This document shows, piece after piece, positions 1-8,008 of a stretch of 64,000 nucleotides of DNA. Each line of letters opens with the position of its first letter. Position 1 is the stretch's first letter. This DNA comes from an uncultured Alphaproteobacteria bacterium (lineage in GTDB: Bacteria > Pseudomonadota > Alphaproteobacteria > UBA6615): NCBI GenBank assembly GCA_943787745.1, contig CALSNJ010000002.1:818125-882124 (forward strand), read 5' to 3'. A model generated the notes under the pieces. That model did not search any database. It was not told where the DNA came from and saw nothing but the letters and a program-made list of their open reading frames with translations. Both the position numbers and the translations under genes were made by a program.

Positions 1-857
1 CCTTTGACGGCAACGAAACCGCGATGGCCCAGCTGGTAGATGTTGTTTTCCACGCCCCAGCCCGTGCGTGCCTCGCGCACCAGATCGGGACGGACTTCGG
101 CGGTGATGATCTCATTGGCGCGGCCATTGGTGCCATGGGCGAGCACCGTCCCGTCAAAATTGACGATCATCCCCTCACCCATGGAATCGAAACTGCCATC
201 GGTGCCGCACATACAGACATTCGCCGTCACCATCAGGTTCTGGAAGGAATTCGCCTGATTGGTAAACCGCCAGCTGTCCCGGATCGGTGCGGTGTAACCG
301 GCTGTGCGGATCATGATCTCCGCGCCCTTGTAAGCGCATTCGCGCGCCATCTCCGGGAACATCCCGTCATGGCAGATGATCAGCGCCAGCTTGCAGCCCT
401 TCGGGCCATCAATGACCGGAATGCCAAGGTCACCGGGCTCCCACGGTTCGACCGGCACCCACGGGTGGAGCTTGCGATAGTAGAGTTGCAGTTCACCGTG
501 ATTGTCGATCACCAGACCGGAATTGTAAGGATTGCCGTCCGGGTTGAACTCCATGATGGAGAAGCAGCCCCAGATATCGTTTTCGACGCAGGCCGCCTTG
601 AAGGCCGCAACTTCCGGCCCGTCCAGCGAACACATGATCTCGGGATTGGTGTCCATCGACAGGCCGTGCAGCGCGTATTCGGGAAACACGACGAGGTCCA
701 TGGTCGACAGGTTGCGCCGGGCTTTGCCGACCATGTCGACGATCACCTGCGTCTGGGCCGCCAGATCGTCGGGCGTTTTCACGACGGGCAATTGCAGTTG
801 CACCATGCCGAGGACAACGCCTTCGGCTGATTTGTTGAGTCCACCCAATCCGTTCAT
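1..857 (-). CDS. amiF: Formamidase (AmiF-type nitrilase superfamily), 3' end cut by window
   Basis: Hydrolyses formamide to formate and ammonia. The 285 residues read from the minus strand follow the AmiF family closely. The nitrilase-superfamily triad is visible: Glu60 in FPEYALHG, Lys129 in YYRKLHPW and Cys162 in ICHDGMFPE, followed by the AmiF-like WGVENNIYQLGHRGFVA near the cut end. About 50 C-terminal residues lie beyond base 1. It is the last visible gene of a minus-strand run with an ABC importer, 13 bp after a permease, so the imported substrate may be a small amide or a compound releasing formamide; that is inference. Aliphatic amidase AmiE is the main alternative but is less likely from these motifs. 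Confidence 0.88.
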   Translation of the reverse strand, partial: MNGLGGLNKSAEGVVLGMVQLQLPVVKTPDDLAAQTQVIVDMVGKARRNLSTMDLVVFPEYALHGLSMDTNPEIMCSLDGPEVAAFKAACVENDIWGCFSIMEFNPDGNPYNSGLVIDNHGELQLYYRKLHPWVPVEPWEPGDLGIPVIDGPKGCKLALIICHDGMFPEMARECAYKGAEIMIRTAGYTAPIRDSWRFTNQANSFQNLMVTANVCMCGTDGSFDSMGEGMIVNFDGTVLAHGTNGRANEIITAEVRPDLVREARTGWGVENNIYQLGHRGFVAVK

Positions 858-870
858 GTGTGTCTCTCCG

Positions 871-1791
871 CTATTTGGTGATCGAGAGTTCCGCCGGCGC
901 ACCCTTGAGGGAGCGCTTGGGCGAGACCGCCACGATCAGGATGCCCAGCGTCATGATGTATGGCGCGGCGTTGAAGAAGTGATAGCCCTGACTGATCCCA
1001 ACCGATTGCAGCGCCGGACCAAGCGCCCCGGCCGCACCGAACAGGATCGCCGCCTCGAAACAGGCCAGCGGGTTCCAGCGGGCAAAAATCACCAGCGCGA
1101 CAGCCATCAGCCCCTGCCCCGAAGACAGGCCTTCGGACCAGCTTCCCGGATAGGACAGCGAGAGAAACGAGCCGCCGACCCCGGCAAAGAACCCGCCGAC
1201 ACTGGTTGCGATCAGACGCACCCGGTCGACATTGATGCCCAGCGCGACGGCGGCGGCTGTGCTGTCGCCCGTCGTGCGGACGATCAGACCCCAGCGGGTG
1301 TTCTTGAAGGCCCACCACATGGCCACAGCCAGAAAGAATCCGATGATGAACAGCGGATTGATCTCGAGGGCCTGCTGCACCGCGCTGTCATCGGACCAGC
1401 CACCGAAGGAAATCGAAGGCAAGCGCGCGGCCTGGGGCTGGATATATGCTTTGCCAAAGAAGAACGCCGCGCCGGTGCCGAACAGCATCAGCGCAATGCC
1501 AATGGCGATGTCATTCACCTTCGGCAGCTTGCACAGATAGCCGTGGATCGCTCCGAACAGCACGCCGACGACACCCGCACCGAGAACACCAATCCACGGC
1601 GAGCCCGTGTGAAACGACAGCGCGTAACCGCTCATGGCGCCGAACACGAGAGTTCCTTCCAGTCCAAGATTGATCCGGCCGGATTTCTCGGTCAGGCATT
1701 CGCCCAGACTGACAAACAGAAACGGTGTGGAGACACGGATCGCGCCGGCAAACATCGCCAGCAGAACGGTCGCGAGTGAGCCGTCATCCAT
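871..1791 (-). CDS. ABC transporter permease (BMP/nucleoside type, NupQ-like)
   Basis: Integral membrane permease of 306 residues in the branched-chain/simple-sugar permease family, the type used with BMP lipoprotein-like binding proteins. Alternating hydrophobic segments run throughout, and the N-terminal block EKSGRINLGLEG is the conserved signature of nucleoside-type permeases. Its start ATG overlaps the stop of the upstream permease by one base (TAATG), so translation is probably coupled. The substrate cannot be read from sequence; nucleosides, nucleobases or small amides are possible, and the downstream formamidase favours a nitrogen compound. No ATP-binding subunit is seen in the window; it may lie past the left edge. 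Confidence 0.85.
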   Translation of the reverse strand: MDDGSLATVLLAMFAGAIRVSTPFLFVSLGECLTEKSGRINLGLEGTLVFGAMSGYALSFHTGSPWIGVLGAGVVGVLFGAIHGYLCKLPKVNDIAIGIALMLFGTGAAFFFGKAYIQPQAARLPSISFGGWSDDSAVQQALEINPLFIIGFFLAVAMWWAFKNTRWGLIVRTTGDSTAAAVALGINVDRVRLIATSVGGFFAGVGGSFLSLSYPGSWSEGLSSGQGLMAVALVIFARWNPLACFEAAILFGAAGALGPALQSVGISQGYHFFNAAPYIMTLGILIVAVSPKRSLKGAPAELSITK

Positions 1792-2891
1792 TACGAGGTG
1801 GCCTCCTTCAACCGGAAGATCGCGAACCGGCCATACAGGGTTTCAGAGACCAGCAGGATAACGAAGATCAGCCCCTGCAAAACAAGCACCGTCGCGTCGG
1901 GCAAATCCATGCGCCGCTGGATCAACCCGCCCGAGGCGGCGATACCGCCCAGAAAGATCGCGACCGGGATAATCACCAGCGGATTGTGGCGGGCCAGAAA
2001 CGAGACGAGGATGCCGGTAAAGCCATAGCCCGCGACCAGCGAAGCATTCGCCTTGCCGTGGATCGCCGCGATCTCGAAGAACCCGGCCAGTCCCGCCGCT
2101 GCCCCGGCGATGGCGCAGGAAATCAGGATCAGCTTGCCCACAGGCAGGCCCTGCGCCTGTGCCGCGCGCAGATTGCCGCCGGTGATCCGGGCCGCAAAGC
2201 CAAAGGTCGTGCGGTTCATCACGAAATACAGAACGATGCACAGCAGAATGCCGAAGATCAGTCCCCAATGCACATCCGTGCCCGGGATATTGCCGATCAT
2301 GTTCTCCTTGCCGATGGGCATGGTCGACGGCTTGTTGGGGTCGGAAGGATCCCGCAGCGCGCCCTCGACAAAGAAGTTCAGGATCGAGACCGCGATATAA
2401 AACAGCAGCAGGCTGGAGATCGTCTCGTTGACCCCGCGATAGTGGCGGACGGCCCCCACAATCCCCATCCAGATGCCCCCGGCAATGGCAGAGGCAATCA
2501 CCATCACCCCGAGCAGCAGGAAGGTTGGTGCCCAAGAGATCATTGGGATGGCGATGGCTGCGGCCGCAAAGCCGCCCATGGTCAGCGCGCCCTCACCGCC
2601 AATCACCACCATGCCGAGGCGCGCCGGGATCGCCACACAAAGCGCGGTCAGCATCAGCGGAGAGGCCCGAATGAAGGTATTCTGCCAGGAAAACCAGGTG
2701 CCGAACCCGCCGCGCCAGAGCAATTCAAAGAACTGCACCGGCGACTTGCCGAGGATCAGCAGAAAAATCGAAAACAGTATGGCGGACAGCAGCAGCGCGG
2801 CAGCCGGCATCACCACGAATTCGGCAGAGCGCTTGAGGCGCGCAACCGTGTCGCTGGTGACCGGTGCGGCGGTGTCTGTGATGTCAGCCAT
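1791..2891 (-). CDS. ABC transporter permease (BMP/nucleoside type, NupP-like)
   Basis: Second permease of the importer, 366 residues, with a charged N-terminus then many membrane segments. It is longer than its partner by an N-terminal extension, the usual arrangement for the two permeases of BMP-family systems. The segment ARLGMVVIGGEGALTMGG matches the family's conserved cytoplasmic loop region. It lies 88 bp after the binding-protein gene and overlaps the next permease by one base. It presumably forms a heterodimer with the 871-1791 product in the inner membrane. Substrate unknown. Confidence 0.85.
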   Translation of the reverse strand: MADITDTAAPVTSDTVARLKRSAEFVVMPAAALLLSAILFSIFLLILGKSPVQFFELLWRGGFGTWFSWQNTFIRASPLMLTALCVAIPARLGMVVIGGEGALTMGGFAAAAIAIPMISWAPTFLLLGVMVIASAIAGGIWMGIVGAVRHYRGVNETISSLLLFYIAVSILNFFVEGALRDPSDPNKPSTMPIGKENMIGNIPGTDVHWGLIFGILLCIVLYFVMNRTTFGFAARITGGNLRAAQAQGLPVGKLILISCAIAGAAAGLAGFFEIAAIHGKANASLVAGYGFTGILVSFLARHNPLVIIPVAIFLGGIAASGGLIQRRMDLPDATVLVLQGLIFVILLVSETLYGRFAIFRLKEATS

Positions 2892-2979
2892 GTTGGTGTG
2901 TCACCTTCAACTCAGGGATGTGTAACGGGGGGACCTGCACGCACTCAAATCAGGTCCCCCGGCTCACGCAAACTGATGA

Positions 2980-4092
2980 TCAGGTGATGGAGCCGACAAC
3001 GCCCTCAATCAGGAAGTCGGTCTGGTCGAGCATCGGGTCGTAATTGTCGAGGCTCTTGCCTGCGCCCACGAGAACCGAACCGTCCTGCTTCATGATCGGC
3101 CCGGCAAAGATCGGCTTGCCCGCCTTCACTTCGGCCCGTGCGGCATCGGCAGCGGCAATCGCAGCCGGTGAGGCACCCGCGCCATAACCGGTGTTCTGGA
3201 CAAAGTCCTTGTCAAAGCCCGCACCGATGAAGTTGGGCAGCGGCTTCCCGGCAGCCAGATCAGCGGCATAGCCGGTGTATATCGTGGACCACTTGTATTC
3301 CGCGCCCGTGATGAAACCCTTGGGCGCCAGCGGAGCCTGGGACGCGTTATGGCCACAGGTTTTCACGCCACGGCCCTCGGCGGTCTCGATAACAACCTTC
3401 GGGCTGTCCACGTGACAGGTGATAACATCGCAATCGGCATTGACCAGCGCGTTGGTGGCCTCAGCCTCACGCACAGGCAGGGACCATTCGCCGGTGAAGA
3501 TCACCTGCACGGTGGCATCCGGGTTGACCTTCTTGGCGCCCAGCAGGAACGAGTTGATGTTGCGCAGCACGGTGCCAATTGGCTTGGCCGCGACAAAGCC
3601 CAGCTTGTTCGTGGTGGTCGAAAGACCCGCGGCCACGCCATCGACGTAATGGGCCTGATCGAGATACCCGAAATAGGACCCGGCATTCTTGGGGTCGGCA
3701 TCGGTCCAGAGCGGTGCGGCATGACGGAACTGCACATCGGGCTTCTTGGCGGCAAGATCGAGAACGAACGGCTTGTAGTAGCCGAAGGAGGTCGCAAAGA
3801 TCATCTTGGCGTCATCCAGATTGATCATCGATTCCATGGATTTGGATACGGCAATCGTCTCCGGCACGCTTTCCTCTTCCACCACGGTCACATCCGGCAA
3901 GGTGCCCAGCACCTTGGCGGCTTCCGCATGGGCCTGGTTCCAGCCGAAGTCGTCGCGCGGGCCAACATAGACAATGCCGATGGTCAGCCCGGCCGCAGAC
4001 GCCATGGTCGGCAGTCCCAGCGTGGCCAGTCCGGCAGCACCGGCGGCAGTGGATTTCACGAAGTTACGGCGTGAGATTTTGAAATCGTTCAT
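2980..4092 (-). CDS. BMP-family ABC substrate-binding protein, Tat-exported
   Basis: Periplasmic binding protein of 370 residues. The N-terminus carries a twin-arginine signal (SRRNFVK) followed by a small hydrophobic stretch ending near ASA. After it comes the BMP-family start LTIGIVYVGPRDDFGWNQAH, typical of PnrA/BmpA-like proteins that bind purine nucleosides or related small molecules. It heads the permease-permease-formamidase run, so it probably sets the specificity of that uptake system. Tat export suggests folding before export. The 5' region contains a TGTATACA palindrome that may be an operator. Confident on family; ligand is unknown. Confidence 0.88.
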   Translation of the reverse strand: MNDFKISRRNFVKSTAAGAAGLATLGLPTMASAAGLTIGIVYVGPRDDFGWNQAHAEAAKVLGTLPDVTVVEEESVPETIAVSKSMESMINLDDAKMIFATSFGYYKPFVLDLAAKKPDVQFRHAAPLWTDADPKNAGSYFGYLDQAHYVDGVAAGLSTTTNKLGFVAAKPIGTVLRNINSFLLGAKKVNPDATVQVIFTGEWSLPVREAEATNALVNADCDVITCHVDSPKVVIETAEGRGVKTCGHNASQAPLAPKGFITGAEYKWSTIYTGYAADLAAGKPLPNFIGAGFDKDFVQNTGYGAGASPAAIAAADAARAEVKAGKPIFAGPIMKQDGSVLVGAGKSLDNYDPMLDQTDFLIEGVVGSIT

Positions 4093-4210
4093 GGACAGGT
4101 CCCTTATGTGGCTCCGCCGGGTATCGATGCGCCCGGCTGCAAAGATGTGACGTCCGGCGCAAAACTACCGAACTTCTGTCTATGGTTAGCAATGCCCATA
4201 CCAAACCGGT

Positions 4211-4229
4211 CAGAATGTATACAATTCTG
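4211..4229. promoter_or_regulatory. Palindromic operator candidate CAGAAT-GTATACA-ATTCTG
   Basis: A 19-base inverted repeat (six-base arms, TGTATACA core) lies about 120 bases before the binding-protein start in the AT-rich leader of the transporter operon. TGTATACA-type cores are typical of GntR-family operators. No regulator gene is adjacent, so the assignment is inference. Confidence 0.4.
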
Positions 4230-4415
4230 TGTAGTGCATTGTTTTTAGGTGTTTTTATTAGATTTTCAGAGCATTTTTCAGGCGTGCAGTACCGTCGAAA
4301 TTCAGCGTCTGCCCGAAATTTGAGCAGGCCCTGATCTTTGGCGCGTTAACTGATCACTTTTTGTGCATGCCGTGCCTGACATCCGTTCGAGTGACTCCCC
4401 ACCTCCCCCTTTTAT

Positions 4416-4491
4416 CGTCATGGCCGGACTTGATCCGGCCATCTCATCTCAGTTTGTGGGGGGATGCCCGGATCAAGTCCGGGCATGACGG
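4416..4491. repeat. REP-like palindrome pair, GGCCGGACTTGATCCGGCC family (family A)
   Basis: Two imperfect palindromes in opposite orientation: GGCCGGACTTGATCCGGCC flanked by GTCAT and ATC, then GCCCGGATCAAGTCCGGGC flanked by GATG and CATGAC. The same unit recurs at 7711-7928, 9237-9451 and 32523-32595 with compensating stem changes, as expected for an element conserved as a hairpin. Together with the next two repeats it fills the gap between the ABC operon and the ParB-like gene, which holds no credible gene. Confidence 0.85.
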
Positions 4492-4520
4492 GGAATGCTA
4501 AAGCATGACGGCGCAGACCT

Positions 4521-4626
4521 CAGCATCCTTCGAGACGACCGCTTCGCGGTCTCCTCAGGATGAGGTTTGCGGCGAACCCAAAGGCCTCATCCTGAGGAGG
4601 GCCGGAGGCCCGTCTCAAAGGATGCT
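4521..4626. repeat. Inverted repeat, CATCCTTCGAGACG / CGTCTCAAAGGATG family (family B)
   Basis: Long inverted structure: CAGCATCCTT...CTCAGGATGAGG on the left and CCTCATCCTGAG...AAGGATGCTG on the right, with internal hairpins such as GACCGCTTCGCGGTC. It shares the CCTCATCCTGAG word with the repeats at 24261, 30939 and 32621. The 77-residue plus-strand ORF across it (4505-4738) is repeat-derived. Confidence 0.8.
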
Positions 4627-4661
4627 GCGGCGCGGCCTACCGCCGCCGAGCCCCGAACACA

Positions 4662-4740
4662 CCCTCACCCTGAGCCTGACGAAGGGCGAGGGTTTGAACC
4701 TCATACTTCGACAACCTCAGCATGAGGTTCTTCGGTGAGG
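4662..4740. repeat. REP-like element, CCCTGAGCCTGACGAAGGG family (family B)
   Basis: CCCTCACCCTGAGCCTGACGAAGGGCGAGGG-type hairpin followed by an inverted, degenerate copy containing CTTCGACAACCTCAGCATGAGG. Same family as 24261-24296, 30939-31011 and 32621-32690. Confidence 0.75.
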
Positions 4741-4756
4741 ATGACCGGCCGACAGT

Positions 4757-5002
4757 CTACCGCCGCCGCGCCTGAACCTTGATGCCGACGATGGTTTCCT
4801 CGCCCAGGGTCTTCGCCGCCTCGATCCGTTGCAGGCCCTCAACCAAAATCAGCCGCTTGCCGTCATCGCGCACCATGATCGGCGTCTTCTGGCCGTCTTC
4901 GAGCATGCTTTCGGCGATCTCGGCGACCTTGGCTTCGTCGACGGTCTTGCGCCGGGCGGTCGGGACGTAAATCTCATCAATCTTGAGAACGAGGTCTTTC
5001 AT
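4757..5002 (-). CDS. Small stand-alone ParB/Srx-like domain protein
   Basis: The 81-residue product has the ParB N-terminal (sulfiredoxin-like) fold pattern: a leading IDEIYVPTARRKTVDEAKVAEIAESM segment, then TPIMVRD and the phosphate-binding-type VEGLQRIEAAKTLGE. Classical ParB has GxHR at this point; here it reads GLQR. There is no helix-turn-helix or C-terminal domain, so it is not a chromosome-partition ParB. It is divergent from the cyclase-family gene at 5088. ParB-like nuclease or CTPase-type activity is only a family expectation; role unknown. Confidence 0.6.
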   Translation of the reverse strand: MKDLVLKIDEIYVPTARRKTVDEAKVAEIAESMLEDGQKTPIMVRDDGKRLILVEGLQRIEAAKTLGEETIVGIKVQARRR

Positions 5003-5087
5003 CTGGGCTCTCCCGAAGCTCTCTCACACCATGACGGCGCGTGCGCATAAGCCTATCATTCTTTGCAGACAATGGAAGGAACGCCAC

Positions 5088-5867
5088 ATGCAAATCCCCG
5101 GAAATATCGTCGACATCTCGATGACCCTAGATGATGTGATCATCGTCGACCCACCGGCCATGCGCCCCTCGATCAAGATGATGGAACATGGTGACAATCT
5201 TGACCGCTGGCGCAAACTTTATCCCGGCCTTGATACCGATGATCTGCCCGGCGGTGTGGCCTCCGCCTATGAGACGATCACCTTGGCCACCCATAACGGC
5301 ACCCATGTGGATGCGCCCAAACATTATCATCCGGTGGACAAGAACGGCGACCCGATGAAGGGCATCGACGAGATGCCGCTGGACTGGTTCATGCGCCCGG
5401 GCGTGAAGTTCGATTTCCGCCATTTCGCCGACGGCTATCTGGTGACCGAAGCCGATATCGAAGCCGAACTCAAACGCATCGGCCATGAGCTTCAGCCCTA
5501 TGACATCGTGCTGGTGAACACCAGCGCAGCGGCGGCCTATGGCAGCGATCACTACATCGACAGCGGCTGCGGCATGGGCCGTGAAGCCACGCTGTATCTC
5601 ACTTCGCGCGGCGTGCGCGTCTGCGGCACCGACGCCTGGACATGGGACGCCCCCTTTGCGCACACCGCCAAGCTTTGGGAGAAGACCAAAGACCCATCGA
5701 TCATCTGGGAAGGCCACTATGCGGGGATCGAGGAACCGTATTGCCAGATCGAAAAGCTGCAGAACCTCGAGCAACTGCCGGACACGGGCTTCGTGGTGAC
5801 CTGCTTTCCCTGCAAGATCAGGGGTGGCACGGCGGGCTGGACGCGGGCTGTGGCATTGTTTGATTAA
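5088..5867 (+). CDS. Cyclase-family amidohydrolase (kynurenine formamidase-like)
   Basis: A 259-residue metal-dependent hydrolase of the PF04199 cyclase family. The hallmark metal site HNGTHVDAPKH is near residue 65, and a second conserved block, DSGCGMGREATLYL, is near residue 165. The ORF track starts at 4983, but ATG 5088 has a good ribosome site (GGAAGGA, 7 bases before) and gives the family's usual N-terminus. Family members hydrolyse N-formylkynurenine, isatin or other amides and lactones. With formamidase nearby an amide substrate is attractive, but this gene stands alone and the substrate is not readable. Confidence 0.8.
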   Translation: MQIPGNIVDISMTLDDVIIVDPPAMRPSIKMMEHGDNLDRWRKLYPGLDTDDLPGGVASAYETITLATHNGTHVDAPKHYHPVDKNGDPMKGIDEMPLDWFMRPGVKFDFRHFADGYLVTEADIEAELKRIGHELQPYDIVLVNTSAAAAYGSDHYIDSGCGMGREATLYLTSRGVRVCGTDAWTWDAPFAHTAKLWEKTKDPSIIWEGHYAGIEEPYCQIEKLQNLEQLPDTGFVVTCFPCKIRGGTAGWTRAVALFD

Positions 5868-6048
5868 ACCACTATTCCCCAAAACAGGGCACATCAAACG
5901 AATATTGGAAACCAGTTTAGATACACCTGATAGTTCTTAAGGTTGCGTATCCAGCGCTAAGTTCTCATTTTGGTTGATGAAGAAATCGTAAATGGGATAA
6001 AATCGACCTAACAATAAAAATGGAAACGACTTACGGGGTAGCGAGAAA

Positions 6049-6918
6049 TTGAACCATCATATTCGGGATAATATTGTTTTCGTTGCCATAGCTACTTTTG
6101 CGTTTTTGTCCGAACCCACAATCGCACAGGGCCAAAACAGGGAATACGACCCCATAAATTTTACCCAACAATTGAATTTCGAGCGCGGAAGTCTTTCTCC
6201 AAAGAGCCAAAACGCGATCTACTTGACACATACCGATACTTGTCGATTGGTCCAGAAAGAATTTGGGTGGCTAGCCTCCCAATGTGATGAGATCGAAAAC
6301 ATAGTTTTCGGCTATCTACCCAATCTCGACAATATAATTGTCAACAAGCCAAACACCGACGGGTTTGTAAAATTCGATGATTGGGAAGATCGTGATTTAG
6401 ACGCTGAAATTGAACTAATTTGGGATAGCTACGTCTCTGGGATTGCATCACAGAGCGCACAACTTGGGATCAACATTACCCCGATTGATTGGTATGTCTA
6501 TCCAACTCTTAAGAAAAAAAATGGCTACATGTACTACGCAGTCTTACTAGACTGGAACGGGGAAAGAACTCTCAATGTAAACGCGACATTGTTTGATAGA
6601 AAAGGCTTCGTCAATTTTAGCCTTGTCCCCATCGACCCCAATATTGGAAAATCCGAACTGGAAGATACGATTGGAAATGTTCTTGTTTCCTATACGCCCA
6701 CTGTAGATCAATCCTATGTCGACTTCAGTTCTGGCGACAAGATTGCCGCTGTAGGAGCGGTGGGCGTCCTAGCCTCGTTACTTGGCGTGAAGTATGGAAA
6801 AGCAGCTGCAACAGGACTTTTCGCAATACTTCTAATATTTGCAAAAAAGCTTTGGTTTCTTGTTTTTCTACCGCTTTTTCTAATTCCAAAACTATTCAGA
6901 CGAAAGAAAGAGCATTAG
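6049..6918 (+). CDS. DUF2167 family membrane-anchored protein
   Basis: Product of 289 residues with an N-terminal signal peptide (hydrophobic VFVAIATFAFL, probable cleavage after IAQ), a periplasmic domain and C-terminal membrane segments ending in a basic FRRKKEH tail. The pattern GYLPN..., ITPIDWYVYPT, YYAVLLDWNGERTLNVN and DFSSGDKIAAVGAVG matches DUF2167. Function is unknown. Start is TTG 6049, because the ATG at 6021 runs into a stop after ten codons. The gene and its upstream 150 bases are visibly AT-rich compared with the GC-rich neighbours, suggesting separate ancestry or recent transfer. Confidence 0.75.
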   Translation: MNHHIRDNIVFVAIATFAFLSEPTIAQGQNREYDPINFTQQLNFERGSLSPKSQNAIYLTHTDTCRLVQKEFGWLASQCDEIENIVFGYLPNLDNIIVNKPNTDGFVKFDDWEDRDLDAEIELIWDSYVSGIASQSAQLGINITPIDWYVYPTLKKKNGYMYYAVLLDWNGERTLNVNATLFDRKGFVNFSLVPIDPNIGKSELEDTIGNVLVSYTPTVDQSYVDFSSGDKIAAVGAVGVLASLLGVKYGKAAATGLFAILLIFAKKLWFLVFLPLFLIPKLFRRKKEH

Positions 6919-6952
6919 CTTCCACCCTCATAGAAATCGGTAAAAGCCAACT

Positions 6953-7603
6953 CTACCCACGCGTCCACCCTCTTAACTCCACCGCCGTCACGCCGGTCTT
7001 CAGCTTTTCCATCATCTCCGCTTCCGCCGCTTCGCGCTTGAGGGAGGCTTCGATGGTCGCGGCGACCATGCCCTTGGGGATGATCACAACGCCGTCGCCG
7101 TCGCCCAGCACCAGGTCGCCGGGTGAGACGATGACGTCGCCGAAGGCCAGCGTCTCGTTGATCTTGAAGTCACCGTTGAGGTCTTTCAGGGTGCCGCGCA
7201 TGCACAGGCCCCGGGCGAAGACCGGCCAGCCTTTTTTGGCGAGCGCCGCGCCGTCGCGCACGCAACCGTCGATGACCAAGCCGCCGAGCTTGCGGGCGCT
7301 GGCCGAGGTGCACATCACTTCCCCGAAATAGCCGCCCTCGTAGCCGCCGCTGACATCGGCCACGATCACGTCGCCGGGCTGGGCTTCGTCGATGGCGAAG
7401 TGAATGGCGAGATTGTCCAGCGGTGGGCCCTTCACCGGGAAGGCCGGGCCGCAGATGGTCATGCCCGGGGCCACCGCCTTGATGGCAGAGGGCAGCGATC
7501 CGATGCGCCCGGCGGCCTCGTGCATGGTGGATGAGTCGATCTGCGCCGCAGCGGCGAGCAGTTCGGCGGTCAATACGGCGTCTGAATTATCCTGTGCGGC
7601 CAT
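6953..7603 (-). CDS. RraA-family protein (HMG/CHA aldolase-like)
   Basis: The 216-residue product belongs to the RraA/DlpA fold, whose members are class II 4-hydroxy-4-methyl-2-oxoglutarate aldolases / oxaloacetate decarboxylases or RNase E regulators. Visible blocks are DVIVADVSGGYEGGYFGEVM, GLVIDGCVRD (with the metal-associated Asp and Arg) and GDGDGVVIIPKG. ATG 7603 is chosen over the ORF-track start 7699 because it follows GGGGGA at about 9 bases and gives the expected N-terminus. The retained GxxxD...RD signature favours an aldolase or decarboxylase. It is a single gene facing the DUF2167 gene. Confidence 0.75.
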   Translation of the reverse strand: MAAQDNSDAVLTAELLAAAAQIDSSTMHEAAGRIGSLPSAIKAVAPGMTICGPAFPVKGPPLDNLAIHFAIDEAQPGDVIVADVSGGYEGGYFGEVMCTSASARKLGGLVIDGCVRDGAALAKKGWPVFARGLCMRGTLKDLNGDFKINETLAFGDVIVSPGDLVLGDGDGVVIIPKGMVAATIEASLKREAAEAEMMEKLKTGVTAVELRGWTRG

Positions 7604-7710
7604 TTCGGCGCGTCCCCCAAAAATGATAACGTTGGCGGTGAGTTTAGACGCGGAACGCGCATTCGTCATTGGGGGGAAGTTCGTGTTGGTTCGATTCAAT
7701 CAAAGTCACC

Positions 7711-7991
7711 CGTCATGCCCGGGCCTGACCCGGGCATCCCTTGCGCGAACCGATGATCATCGCGCTGAGATACGCGGATCAAGTCCGCGTATGACGAATT
7801 TGGTAACGCAGTATGGATTTCTCCTTCGTCATGGCCGGACTTGTTCCGGCCATCCACGTGGTCGATCCACGCGCAGCGGTCATTGGGGCCACCGGACGTG
7901 GATGCCCGCAACACGTGCGGGCATGACGATACCTGATGAGGCGCTATCCCCCACCTCACCCCGGCCCTCTCCTCGCGGGAGGAGAGGGTGT
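7711..7991. repeat. Cluster of REP-like palindromes (family A, two pairs) plus a CCCTCTCC...GGAGAGGG hairpin
   Basis: Four family A palindromes as two inverted pairs: CCCGGGCCTGACCCGGG with ACGCGGATCAAGTCCGCGT, then GGCCGGACTTGTTCCGGCC with GCCCGCAACACGTGCGGGC. A different hairpin, CCCTCTCCTCGCGGGAGGAGAGGG-type, follows at about 7965-7990. It fills the gap between the divergent RraA-like gene and mct; the mct start codon lies 18 bases after it. No gene is credible here. Confidence 0.85.
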
Positions 7992-8008
7992 TTGATTGGT
8001 GGTGCATC

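Noticed and set aside
24-830. Plus-strand ORF of 268 residues at the left edge
   Set aside because: It is a shadow of the minus-strand formamidase, which has intact catalytic motifs and the expected family sequence.
532-1779. Plus-strand ORF of 415 residues
   Set aside because: Opposite strand to two permeases with clear family motifs; composition is arginine/aspartate-rich, as in shadow frames of GC-rich genes.
4505-4738. Plus-strand 77-residue ORF
   Set aside because: It lies wholly within the repeat cluster at 4416-4740 and encodes no recognisable protein.
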